Positions 12,574 to 24,207 of a stretch of DNA of 64,000 bases are shown here, piece after piece. The stretch is from positions 153,761,569 through 153,825,568 of the forward strand of contig NC_084460.1 of NCBI RefSeq assembly GCF_027409185.1. Direction: 5' to 3'. The notes below the pieces were generated by a model. The model saw only the letters and a list, made by a program, of their open reading frames with translations. It made no database searches and was not told the origin of the DNA. This DNA is from Cynocephalus volans. Taxonomy: Eukaryota > Chordata > Mammalia > Dermoptera > Cynocephalidae. The stretch's first letter is position 1, and each line of letters opens with the position of its first letter. A program made the translations under genes and the position numbers.

Positions 12574-13155
12574 TACCTATATTCAATTACTATTGCTGCT
12601 GCAACAAGATACCACAAACTTAGTGGCTTGAAGCAACACAAATTTATCATCTTTCAGTTTTGGAAGTCAGAAGTAAATAATAAATTTTACCGGGCTAAAG
12701 TCAAAGTGTTAGAAGGGCTGCTTCCTTCTAAAAGATCTAGGGGAGAATCTGTTTCCTTGTCTTTTTCAGCTTCTAGTTACTGGTATAGCTTGTGGCCCCT
12801 TTCTCCACCTTCAAAGTGAGTGACTACAGTTTCTGCTTATATTGTCACATTTTCTTCTCCTCTGAGTCTGACTCCCCTTGAGTCCCTCTTATAAGCACTA
12901 TTTGTGATTATATCTGAATAATCCCCATTTCAAGATTCTTTTTTTGGTGTGTGTGGCTGACTGGTGCAGGGATCTGAACCTGTAATCTTAGTGTTATAAG
13001 GCTGTGTTCTAACCAATTGAGCTAACCAGCCAAACCTCATTACAACATTCTTAGTCATATTTGTGAAGTCCCTTTTTGCCACATAAGGTAACATAAAAAG
13101 TTCTGGGGATTAGAATCTGAACATATTATGGAGGCCATTACTCATCCTACCATAT
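12574..13155 (-). mobile_element. MLT1-type MaLR LTR split by a SINE
   Basis: Reverse complement of an MLT1 LTR. It contains tattgctgctgcaacaagat, cacaaacttagtggctt, ggggagaatctgtttccttg, then gaagtccctttttgccac and ggccattactcatcctacca. The two halves are separated by the SINE at 12940-13034, so the SINE inserted later. Confidence 0.85.
12940..13034 (-). mobile_element. tRNA-Ile-like SINE, simple form, nested in MLT1
   Basis: On the minus strand it reads like a tRNA: ggctggttagctcaattggt (A box), an anticodon-arm-like cttataacactaag, and ggttcagatcc (B box), then a short tail into A/T-rich sequence. The tRNA-Ile resemblance and simple head-only structure suggest a colugo CYN-type SINE (family named from memory). 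The flanks 12923-12939 and 13035-13051 are a 17-bp duplication with three mismatches, so it is a fairly old retroposed copy and not a functional tRNA gene. Confidence 0.8.
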
Positions 13156-16052
13156 TACCTAACAACCACATGCATCCTACTCAAATAAGGATGCCATAAT
13201 AGTACTGTGGATTATTGGGTTGAAAGTCAACTTGGATCTTGTTTACAAAAGTTTTTGAAGGTCTAGGTATTTGTCTTTATCCCTTGTCTGGTTACCTGAG
13301 TAAATAGCCATGGGTGTATTTGGAGACCTGGGATAATTTCTTCTCCCCTTGCTGTTGTATTGTAGGGTTCTTTCTCATGCAGATCCAACTTTTCCTTTAG
13401 TCAATGAGTTCTGGACCTGAGAACTAGCTTAGGATTGGAAACTTAGTAATTGCAACTTTCCATGTGGCTTACCTCAGCTTTCTGTTTCTCCATTCTTTGA
13501 TCTGTATATGTGTATTAAACAATATATTCCTTGGCTGCCCATTTAACTTGCCTCTAAAAACACAATGTTCTGAGTCTTCTCTACTGACACCAATGAGTCA
13601 GGCCCCTTGCCTGCCATTTCAAACCAGATATTCTTTACTGAAAGTACACCAAATCAACATCTCAAAATTAAATGTATAGGATATGCCTTGTGTATTATAC
13701 ATCCCCACCACAATTTCATAGTCTGACTCCTTTTTTTTCGTTGGTTTGTTTCTTATTTTCACATATGAAATTTGCTCATAGTGTGAATTCTGCATTCTCT
13801 AAGGTTTTGGCACACTTAGAATTAGGTTTTGTGCTTGATCTTTAGATGGTCTGACCTTCAGAGGTAGGACATAAGAATCTTTTTAAGTGCTGCCAAGACC
13901 TCTAACTCACACATGTTGTTTTAAATTGTTGATTAACAGATTTGAACTACATTTCTCATGTTAAAGCTATCACAGGTGCTCAGCAACCGTCACTCAGTGC
14001 CACAGTTTTTATAGTTGTTACATCCTGTAAAACTCTCCAATGCCCAGATATTGCATCAACTAGTGCTTTTCTTTCCACCTGTATTTCTTCCTAGTTTGTC
14101 ACGGTTGAACGTTTTAGCAATCTGAGAGGTATAACATGCTAGAGACTACCAATATCTACCTACTTCCAGTAATGGAGTCCTCATTACTATCCAGGTGGTG
14201 AATAATGTAACTAAAGAGTCCCATTCTTAAAGTCCACTATCTAAGATGATTTCTAGCACCACCTAATTTGGATCAGGTTTCCTAAAAGCAGAGCCCAGTG
14301 TGTGAGACCATCTCCAAATGATTCATTGGGGGAGTGCACTCAGACAAATAGTAATCAGGGAAGCAGGTAGAGTGGAAAAGCTAGCCCAAATTCCTGTCTC
14401 AGCTGGAGAATAAGCTGCAGTCTGATCCCAAAGGTAAGCTCCGGAGCACGAAATGTACCACAGAGCTAGCCCACCTTGACGTAAACTAATCTGTCTTGTA
14501 ACCTCTTATCAGTCAGCCACTGGTCAAGATGGTTAGGGAAGGTGTTGAAATATAGCCTCCAGGGAAAATGGCTCTGGTTTAGCTGAAGTCAATTTTCTGG
14601 AGAAGGCAACAGTTGTGAGCCATTATTGGCTAAAACTCACAGCTTCTGGGGTAATGGGTGCACTGGCTGGAAAAGGAGATCTTAGTGGGGCACCAACAGC
14701 ATTTTCTACATAAAATTTCACATACATGGATTAAACTTTCCTTTGACTCTCCCAGATCTTTATATATAGCAATTGAAGTACTTCAGGTAGACAAGTGACA
14801 TCCTATTTAATCTTGTTTGGTTTCTGTTGTTCAGATAGAATATCCACACTGCAAATTACTCAGATGATTTTCAATCACCACTTTCACTTTGGGCTATAAA
14901 TACATAAACTTTGTTCATATGAACACATGAAGATGTGGATATTATCCTGTTATTTGGATCATCCAGGGTGGATAACCTGGGCCCCAAATTGGCTTTTCTT
15001 TTCTTACTTGAATGAATCAATTTACCTGTTTAAATTGATAAAAGCTAGCTTTTGGCTCTAGTATATTGGTCTGTACCTGAGTGGGATTGGTTTTTCTGCA
15101 CAACACTGAATAGTTTAGATGAAAAGCTAAAAATCAGGTGGCTCAGATGAAGAGCGTGGCACCCCAGTGTCCATACAAAACCAAGCAAATGATTTCAGCC
15201 ACTTTTCCAAGTTGTGATGAGTAATGGAATTGTGTTTCCATTTAATCTCTGCGGTTTCTGCTCCCCTAAAGGTGGTTGATCTGATTTGACTGTACATCCT
15301 TCATCCAGGGAAATGTGATTGCCTTTTTGCTTCTGGGGGATAGTAGGATGTCAGTATTAGATGCTGAAACCATATTAAAGCTGATTTTTTTTTTTAAATT
15401 TTTAAATTTAATTTGGGATTACATACTCTGCTAAACTTTTTTTCTTTAAAAATTGTTATTTGGATCACTGATGCAAAATATCATTTTCAAAAAAAAAAAA
15501 AATACTAGTACAACATTATCTTGGGCTGTAATGAAAGTAAAGCAAATCATAGAACCAAGGCATTCTCATAGGGCATTGGGTCCTCATGTCCTCATGTTTG
15601 TATTTAATAGATTAATGCATTTGAATTTATGTTTAGTATTTCAGAAAAGTGATTATCTGTCCCTTACATTTTCATTTAAAAGATAAGAATTTTACTACTA
15701 AGGAGAACATTCCCCTAGTTCTTTTGAATGTTTTTCACTTTCTAGGCAATAATAGGATTTTAGACTTAATATCATCCAATGAAGCATTTTGTAATTTTCT
15801 CAAGACTTAAGAAAATGTTTTGTTTTTTCTAAGTTGAACTTTTGTGTGAAATTTCCAAAGAAAAAAATTAAAAGATTTCTATAAGAAAATATCTGTGTAG
15901 CATTTAAGGTTACTTCAAAAAAATTAAAGGTGTTATACTGGGACAAAAACAACTGTGCTTCAAATAAACAGGTCTTGCTCTACTTTGCACAACACCACAC
16001 ATTATCATAGATATCTTTGAGAGACAAAATTTTTCTATGGCAAACGTTCTAT
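13156..16052. other. Anonymous DNA, no supported gene
   Basis: No coding region was recognised. The part at about 14270-14700 looks like an old dispersed repeat (gtttcctaaaagcagagcc and following), but the family is not assigned. A and T runs lie at about 15386-15395 and 15489-15502. Confidence 0.45.
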
Positions 16053-16057
16053 GCAAG

Positions 16058-16455
16058 TGTTACGAACTGAATTTTGTCCCCTCAAAATTCATATGTTCAA
16101 ACTCTAACCTCCAAGACGACTGACTACTGTATTTGGAGATAGGATCTTTAGGGAGGTAATTAAAGTTAAATGAAGTCATGAAGGTGGGGCTCTAATTGAT
16201 AGGACTGGTGTTCTTATAAGAAAAAGTGATACCAGAGGTTTTTCTCTCTCCCTACATACAGAGGAAAGGCCACATGAGGACGCAAAGACAAGTGACTTTC
16301 TGTAAGCCAGGAAAAGAGCACTCACCAGGAACCAAATTTGCCAGCACCTTTGATCTTGGACTTCTAGCCTCCAAAGCTGTGGAAACATAAAGTTCTGTTT
16401 CTTAAGCCACCCAGCTTGTGGTATTTTGTTATGGCAGCTTGAGAAGACTAATACA
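16058..16455 (+). mobile_element. MaLR LTR (MLT1/MSTD-like), complete
   Basis: It starts TGTTACGAACTGAATTTTGT and runs through atttggagataggatcttta, ggaggtaattaa, aggactggtgttcttataag and ccacatgaggac. It ends with ttgtggtattttgttatggc then gactaataca. This order is diagnostic of MaLR LTRs. Flanks gcaag (16053-16057) and gtaag (16456-16460) fit the 5-bp duplication of ERVL-type elements with one mismatch. Non-coding. Confidence 0.85.
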
Positions 16456-16460
16456 GTAAG

Positions 16461-17129
16461 TAACTGGTGACAGAATGCAGACATCTCAAGACTCAGTCAG
16501 ACTTAGTATACACTAGATCATTTTCTTCTTCTGATTTGCTAAAGATAGGTAGAAAATATCCAATGAAGGGTAAAATTAATAACTGACTTGTACTTGGTGG
16601 CATCATAGAGATACCAACAGTGACAGTTAATCTTGATTTTGACATGGAAAGTGTACTTCTAGAATTACTGATACAATACTTTGTAGGTAGAACTAACTCC
16701 ACATGCATTGATTTGTCTTGTTTGCTTTCTCTATTAAAAAATGATATTTTATATTTAATATATACAAATAATGCATAATGAATATGTTCTAAGTATCATG
16801 AAATTTTATGCATGACAGGATTATTCATATCACAAAATTGGTAAATGTTACAAATTAGGTCTTTTCCTTCAATACGGAGAGCCAGTTATTTAACATTTAC
16901 CAGCACATCACTGCTTAATATGTATTGTATTCAAATCCTAGCCAGAGCTATAGGGGAATAGAAAAAAGCATATGGCATGGCTCTTACTCTTGAAATTTAT
17001 TCTGAAAAAGGGCATGAAACTCATATGCCTGACAAGGCTATCACACAAATATTATTATGTGTTTATTCATTCATGTAGTCACTCAGTCATTAATGTAATT
17101 TTTATAAAATTTTGTTATGAAATATAGCA
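16461..17129. other. Anonymous AT-rich DNA
   Basis: No gene was seen. A weak L2-like or other old-repeat feel around 16930-17110 could not be confirmed. Confidence 0.4.
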
Positions 17130-17515
17130 AATTACAAATAAGTGCATAAAACTATGCACAATTTAAAGAAAAATTATAAAGAACTCTGTAACCACTACAG
17201 AACATAAGAAAGTTTTATCTCAGAAACTTCAACTACTCCTGAATTTCTCCTCTATGTATAATATTGAAAAGACCCTGAAAAATATTAGATTGCATTTTGG
17301 AATGTTAAAGAACAGTCTTTAGGTTCGAGAGGCCTTCTATTTCATCTCACTGCCTCCTGCCAAACCCATATCCTGTATGATTATTTTTACAGTATATTCT
17401 TTTGTGATTTATTTTTCTTTTAGTTAAAACGATGTCTAGTCAGTCTTCCACGTTGTACGTAGCTGTGGTTCATTCATATACACCATCATGTAGTAAGGAT
17501 TTACCTCAATCTATT
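17130..17515 (-). mobile_element. Old L1 3'-end fragment (L1M-like)
   Basis: A diverged stretch with words typical of older L1 3' ends in reverse orientation (ataaaactatgcacaattt, accactacagaacataagaa, tggttcattcatatacaccat). It abuts the start of a second L1 at about 17520. Assignment rests on word resemblance only. Confidence 0.45.
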
Positions 17516-18915
17516 GTTTTACTCTTTAAAATAAACTGAGATATAACTTACATAACATAAAATTTACTTTTCTAAACTGTACAATTGTTTTTTTTAGTAT
17601 AGTCACAAAGTGTGTCATCATTACCACTATCTAATTTCAGAACATGTTTGTCACCCTCTTATATTCATTACAACCCATTGCCTCCCCAACACACCCTATT
17701 ATGGATTTGCCTACTCTGAACATTTAATATATATGGAGTCATGTGGCTATTTGTGTCTGGCTTCTTTCACTTAGAATAATATGCTCAAAGTTCACCTGTG
17801 TTGTGGCATGTAGCAGTACCTTATTCCTTTTTATTGCCAAATATTTAATAGAATGGATATACTATCTTTTGTTTATTCATTCATCATTTGATGGACATTT
17901 GGATTGTTTCCACTTATTGACTATTAGGAATAAAGCTGCTGTCAACATTTGTGTATAAGTTTTTGTTGGGACATATGTTTTCATTTTGGGGGGGTATATC
18001 AGAAGTCTAATTGCTGGGTCATATGATAAAGCTATGTTTTAATTTTGTAGAAATTGCCAAAGTTATATAAATTGTCTGTATCATTTCCTAACACTGTGAA
18101 GGTTCCAATTTCTCCACATCCTCACCAATATTTGTTTTTTTTGTGTCTTTTTGATTATAGTTACTTTAGGAGTATGAAGTGGTATCTCGTTGTGGTTATG
18201 ATTTGCATTTACCTAATAGCTAATGATGTTGAGCATATTTTCATGTGCTTGGTGGTCATTAGTATATCTTTGGAAAATGTCTTGTCAAATCCTTTGCGCA
18301 TTTATAATCGGATTGTCTTTTTATTAAGTATAAGAATTCTTTATATATTCTAGATACTAGTCTATTATCAAATATAGGATTTGCAGACATATTCTTCCAT
18401 TCTGTAGGTTTTGTTTTCTCTTTTTTGGGTAACATTTTCTGAATCACAGAAGTTTATATATTCGATAAAATACAATTTACCTATTTTTTTTTTCTTTTGT
18501 TGTTTTTGTTTGTGGTGTCATGTATAAGAAACCATTACCTAATCCATGGTCTAGAAGAGTTAAACTTACATTTTCTTCTATGGATTTTATAGTTTTAGCC
18601 TTTATATTTAGAAATAAGAACAAATTTGAGTTAGTTTTTGTATATGGAGTGAGGTGGAAGTTCACATTTATTCTTTTGACTGTGTATATTTAGTTGTCTG
18701 AGAACCATTTGTCGAAAAGTCTATTGTTTCCCGATTGAATTATCTGGGCACCGGATTGAAAATTAATTGACCATCAGGATAAGGGTTTATTTCTGGATTC
18801 TCAATTCTATTCATTGATCTATACATCTATTCCCGTGCCAGTAACACAGTCCAGATTACTGTAACTCTTTGTGAGTTTTGAAATTTGGAAATTGGGCATC
18901 CTCTTTGTTCTTTTT

Positions 18916-19131
18916 ATATTTTTTATTTTTTTAATTATTTTATTTTATTTTGTCAATATACAATGTGGTTGATTATTGTGGCCCATTACCGAAACCTTCC
19001 TCCCTCCTCTCTCTCCCCCCTCCCTCCCAACAATGTCCTTTCTGTTCGCTTGTTGTATCAACTTCAAGGAATTGTAATAGTTATGTCTTCTCCCCCCCCC
19101 CCCCCCCCCGGTTATTTTGTGTATTTATTTA
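18916..19131 (-). mobile_element. 5'-truncated young L1, 3' UTR only
   Basis: A 216-bp insertion that closely matches the 3' UTR of the intact L1 (31070-31290). It shares the ttttgtcaatatacaatgtg start, a polypyrimidine G4-complement tract (18996-19028), aatgtcctttctgtt and a C run (19092-19109). The flanks tttgttcttttt at 18904-18915 and 19132-19143 are a perfect 12-bp duplication. It is the same subfamily as the intact element, so that subfamily has produced more than one copy here. Confidence 0.88.
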
Positions 19132-20123
19132 TTTGTTCTTTTTAAAGATTGTTTTAGTTATGGGGGTCCTTGCATTTTCATGTGAATTTTAGGATCAGCT
19201 TGTTTATTTCTACAAAAAAAATGCATTTAGAGTTTTCATATAAATTATGTGAAGTCTGTAGACCAACAGTTACTCTTTTCATCCAGAAATATAGCCTGGT
19301 TTTCCATTTATTTAGTTTTCTTTAAATTCTTTTTTAAAAGTTTTGCAATTTTCAGTATGCAAGTCTTGCACTTCTTTTGTTAAATTTAATCTTAAGGATT
19401 TTATTCTTTTTGATGCGATTGTAAAGAAAATTGTTTTCTTAATTTTATTTTCAGGTTGTTCACTGCTAGTGTATAAAAATACAATTGAATTTTATGATGA
19501 TTTTGGATCCTACAACATTAATATACTTGTTCATTACCTCTAATTGTTTTTTGTGAAAAAGGTTCTTTTTATATAAGATAATGTCATCTCCAAATAGCTA
19601 TAGGTTTAATTCTTCTTTTCACATAAATGTGTTTTATTTCTTTTTCTTGCTGAATTGCCATGGATCGAACCTTTAGTGCAATATTAAATAAATAAATTGA
19701 AAGTGGACATTGTTATCTTATTCTTGATCTTAAGAGAAAAGTGTTCAGTCATTCACATTAATTGTAGTGTCAGTGGTAATTTTATTTTATTTTATTTTAT
19801 TGTATTTTCCTTTTATTAGGTTGAAGAAATTCCATTGTACTTTTAGTTGCCTGACTATTTTTATTATTAAAGGATTTTGGATTTTGTCCATTTTCCCCTG
19901 TGTATATTGAGATAATATATATATTTTTGCCATTTATTCTATTTATTTATTGTGTTACAATAATTTATTTTTGCTTGTTGAGCTAACTTTGTAATTCTGG
20001 AATATATCCCAGTTGGTCATGTTTGCAGCACACGTTATATATGGATGAATTCAGGTTGCTATTACTTTTTTGAGGATGTTTGTGGGAGATTGTTCTACAC
20101 TTTTCTTTCCTTGTGGTATCTTT

Positions 20124-20266
20124 TTTTTTTTTTCTTTTTTCTTTTTCGTGACCGGTACTCATCCAGTGAGTGCACTGGCCATTCCTATATAGGATCAGAA
20201 CCCGTGGCGGGAGCGTCACTGCGCTCCCAGCGCTGCACTCTCCCGAGTGCGCCATGGGGCCGGCCC
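20124..20266 (-). mobile_element. tRNA-derived SINE, composite form
   Basis: A minus-strand SINE with a GGGCCGGCCCCATGGCGCAC-type head, a B-box-like gggttctgatcc, tatatagga, and a ccggtcac-type end followed by an A-rich tail. It inserted in old L1 ORF2. A perfect 16-bp duplication, tccttgtggtatcttt, lies at 20108-20123 and 20267-20282. It lacks the central block (gcaacccttggcttggtg) found in the SINEs at 52558 and 60399. Confidence 0.9.
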
Positions 20267-22203
20267 TCCTTGTGGTATCTTTGTCTGAATTTAGTGTCAG
20301 GGTAACATTGGCCTCATAGAACGAATTGAAAAGAGTTACTTTCTTTTCTATTTTCTGAAAGAGTTTGTGAAGATTTGATATCACTTCTCATTTAAACATT
20401 TGGTAGAATTTGCTGGTTAAGTAATCTAGGCCAGTGCCTTCCTTTGTGAAACTTTTCTTTTTTATTTTTATGAGTTCAGTCTTTTTACTTCTTATTGGTT
20501 TATTTAGATTTTCTATTTATTCTTGAGTCACATTCTGTAACTTGTGTCTTTGTACAGATTTGTGCATTTAATATAGTTTCTCTGTTTAGTTGCCATGCCA
20601 TTGTTCATACTATACCCTTATAGTGCTTTTTATTTCTTTAAGGTCATTAATAATATACTGTCTCTCTCTCCTGATATTAATAGTTTTTTTTTAAAAAAAA
20701 AAAACTCTCCATTTTTTCTTGCTTAGTCTATCTAAAGTCATTTTTTAAGATATTTTCAAAGAAGCAACTTTTGGTTTCATTGATTTTCTTTATTATTTTT
20801 CTATTTTTTATGTTATTTATTTTCTCTCTAATTTTAGTGTTTCTTTACCTCTGCTTATTTAGGTTTAGTTTGCTCTTCTTTTTCTAGTTTTATAATATGG
20901 AAGGTTGATTTATTGACATGAAATATTCCACTCTTTTTAAAAAAAAAATCTAGGTGTTTCTACCTATTCATTTCTTTCTAAGCACTGTTCTAGCTGTATC
21001 TCATAAGTTTTATATGGTGATTTTTCATTTTAATTTATTTCAAAGCATTTTAAAATTTCCATCGTGATTTTTGTTTTCTTTTACCAATTGATTATTTAGA
21101 AGTGTATTGTTTGACTTCCATATGTTTGTGAATTTCCCAAGTTTCTTTCTGTTATTGATTTCTAATTTCATTTCATTGGGGTCACAGTATAAGAAAATAC
21201 TTTGCATGCTATCAATCCTTTTTAATATATTGAAGCTTGTTTTATGGCTTAATATGTTCTCAGTTCTAGAGAATGTCCATTCATACTTGGAACAATATGT
21301 ATTCTGCTGTTGCTGGGTGAAGTGTTTTATAGGTGTCTGTAAGGTACAGCTGGTTTATAGTATTTTTCAAGTATTCTCTCTCCATGTTGATCTTTTTTCC
21401 AGTTGTTCTATCCATTATTGGGAGGACATTGAAATCTCCAGCTGTCATTGTCTAATTGTCTATTCCTCCAATCAATTCTGTTAGTTTTTATTTTATAAAT
21501 TTTGAGGCTCTATTGTTAGGTATATACATGTTTATAATTCTTGTCTTTTATAAGGCTTTGTTCTTTTATCATTATAAAATGTTCTCCTTTGTCTCTAATA
21601 ACAATTTTTGTCTTGAGGTCTGTTTGTCTGATATTAGCATAGCCACTTCATCATTTTTGGTTACTGTGCATATTGTGTATAATTTCCCAAACCTTTTCTT
21701 TATTTTATTTAGTTATAATTTATTTTTAATTGTACATATTTGTGTAGTACAGTGTGTTGTTTCAATACATATGTATATATTGTACAATGATTCACTTAAG
21801 GTAGATAGCTTATCCATCACCTAAACATTTATTTTTTCTTTGTGGTCATTATGGTCAAGATCCTTTTTTCTAGCTGTTTAGAAATATACAATATAATTTT
21901 ATTTGCTCTAGTCAGCCTAGAACACCAGAACTTATTCTTCCTATTATCTGTAACTTTGTACCTGTTAATACACTTCTTCCCCTCTCCTTCACTCTCCTTT
22001 ATTTCCTGGCCTCTGGTAACCGTTATTCTATTCTCTACTTTGAGAATCTTTTTTTTTTTTTTCTTTCCATATTCCACATGAATGAGATCACGTGGTATTT
22101 GTCTTTCTGTGCCTGGCTCACTTAACATGATAATCTCCAGTTCCATCCATGTTGCGGCAAATGACAGAACTTTATATTTTTTTACTAGCTAAATAGTATT
22201 TCA

Positions 22204-22215
22204 TTGTGTGTGTGT

Positions 22216-22260
<45 letters not shown>

Positions 22261-22267
22261 CACACAC
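22204..22267. repeat. (TG)n microsatellite in L1 ORF2 end
   Basis: About 60 bases of TG dinucleotides with one GA interruption, ending in tatacacacaca. It grew where the intact L1 has only a short tattccattgtgt word. Confidence 0.95.
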
Positions 22268-24053
22268 ATTTAAAAAATATCTACCTGTTGATGGATATTT
22301 AAGTTGAATCCATGTTCAGGCTATTGTTAATAGTGCTTCAATAAACATGAGATTTCAGGTGTCCCTTTGGAATATTGATTTCATCTCCATTGGATAAACC
22401 CCAGTAGAGGGGTTACTGAGTCATAAAATAGATCTATTTTTAATTTCTTTTTCTCTCCTTTTTTTTCTCTCTTTCTCTCTTTCTTTCTTTCTTGGTCTTT
22501 CATTATTGGTCTGTTTAAGTTTCTAATTCTTTATGATTCAATCTTGGTAAGTTGTGTGTGTCCAGGAATTTATCCATTTCTTCTAGATCTTTCAGTTTGT
22601 TAGTGTATAGCTGTTCATAGTGATCTCTTATGATCCTCTATATTTCTGAGGTATCAGTTGTAACGTCTCCTTTTTATTTCTGATTTTATTTATTTGAGTC
22701 TTTTATCTTTTTTCTTTGTTAGTTTACCTAAAGATTTCCTGATTTTGTTTATCATTTTGAAAAAACAACTCTTTATTTTATTGATCTTTGGTATTGTTTT
22801 TTAAATCTCTAATTCATTTATTTCTGCTCTGATCTTTATTATTTCTCTCCTTCTACTAATTTTGGATTTGTTTTGTTCTCATTTTTCTAGTTCCTTGAGG
22901 TTTAACATTATGTTGTTTACTTAGAGACTTTCTACTTTTTACTTTTAGGCTTTTATTGATATAACCTTCCCTCTTAGAATTGCTTTTACTACATCCCACA
23001 TGTTCTGATATGTTGTGTTTTCATTTTCATTTGTCTCCAGACATTTTTAACTGTTATTTTTAATCTTTTTGTTGACCCATTTGTTGTTTAGGAACATGTT
23101 GTTTAATTTCCATGTGTTTGTACTATTTCTAACATTTCTTCAGTTATTGATTTCTAGTTTTATTCTGCTGTGGTCTGAAAAAATAGTTGATATAATTTCA
23201 ATTTTTTTTTAATTGTTGAGACTGGTTTATTGGCCTAGCATATGATTTATTCTAGAGAATGTTCCATGTGCTGCTGAGAAGAATGTGTACTGTGCAACTG
23301 TTGGAAGGAATGTTTTATAAATGTTGGTTAGTTCCACTGGGTCTAGAGTTCAGATTATCTCTTTTTATTTTAGTTAATGTTCTGTCTGGATGTTCTGTCT
23401 ATTGCTGAAAGTGGGATGTTAAAGCCTCCCATTATTATTGTATTGGAGTTTACCTTTCTCATTAGGTATGATATTTTTTGCTTTGTATATCTGGCTACTC
23501 TGGTGTAGGGTGCATATATATTTTACATTTTTATACCCTCTCATTGAATTGATTCCTTTATCATTACATGATGACCTTCCTTATCTGTTTTTACTTTTCT
23601 TTACTTGAAGTCTACTTTATCTGACATAAGTATAGCTACTCCTGCTCTTTTTTGGTTGCCATTTGCATGAATTTTTTTCCCATCCCTTCACTTTCAGTCA
23701 ATGTGTATCTTTATAAGTACAGCAAGTTTCTTGTAGACCTGATATTGTTGGTTAATGTTTTATAATCCATTCATCTACTCTGTGTCTTTTAATTGTAGAA
23801 TTTAATTCATTTACATTTATAACTATTACTGATATATAAGGACTTGTTACTGCTGTTGTGTTACTTTTTTTCTGGTTGTTTTATAGATCCCTTTTTATTT
23901 TTTCTGTCTTGTCTTCTTTTTTCATTTTCTTTTTTCCTTTGGTAGTATATTTTGATTTCATGCTATTTATTTCAGTATATCTAATACAGGTTTTTGTTGT
24001 ATGGTTACCATGAAGTTACAAAAAATAAAGTGTAGTTATAAGAGATTAATTTA

Positions 24054-24207
24054 GGGGCTGACCCTGTGGCGCACTTGGGAGAGTGCAGCGCTGGGAGTGC
24101 AGCATCGTTCCCACTGCGGGTTCGGATCCTATATACAGATGGCTGGTGCTATCACTGGCTGAGCGCGGTGCGGCCGGTCGCAAAAAAGTCAAAAAAAAAA
24201 AAAAAAA
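24054..24207 (+). mobile_element. tRNA-derived SINE, composite form
   Basis: A plus-strand copy: ggggctgaccctgtggcgca head, gcagcgctgggagtgcag, B box gggttcggatcc, tatatacagatggctggtgc, gcggtgcggccggtcgc, then a long A tail. The flanks agattaattta (24043-24053 and 24208-24218) are a perfect duplication. It inserted between the ORFs of the second L1. Confidence 0.9.

Larger units (their letters stand above)
17520..21704 (-). mobile_element. Old L1, left part (3' UTR to ORF2 endonuclease)
   Basis: A minus-strand old L1. From the left, the ORF2 C-terminal region, reverse transcriptase (about 18600-20500) and endonuclease region (about 21100-21700) appear in the correct order and at the spacing seen in the intact copy at 31070-37821. 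All frames are interrupted. It is split by a young L1 3' end (18916-19131), a SINE (20124-20266) and a whole L1 from about 21705. It resumes at about 28112. Confidence 0.8.

Noticed and set aside
12940..13034. Functional tRNA-Ile gene
   Set aside because: The tRNA-like fold is mutated, it continues into a tail, and it is flanked by a target-site duplication. It is a SINE.
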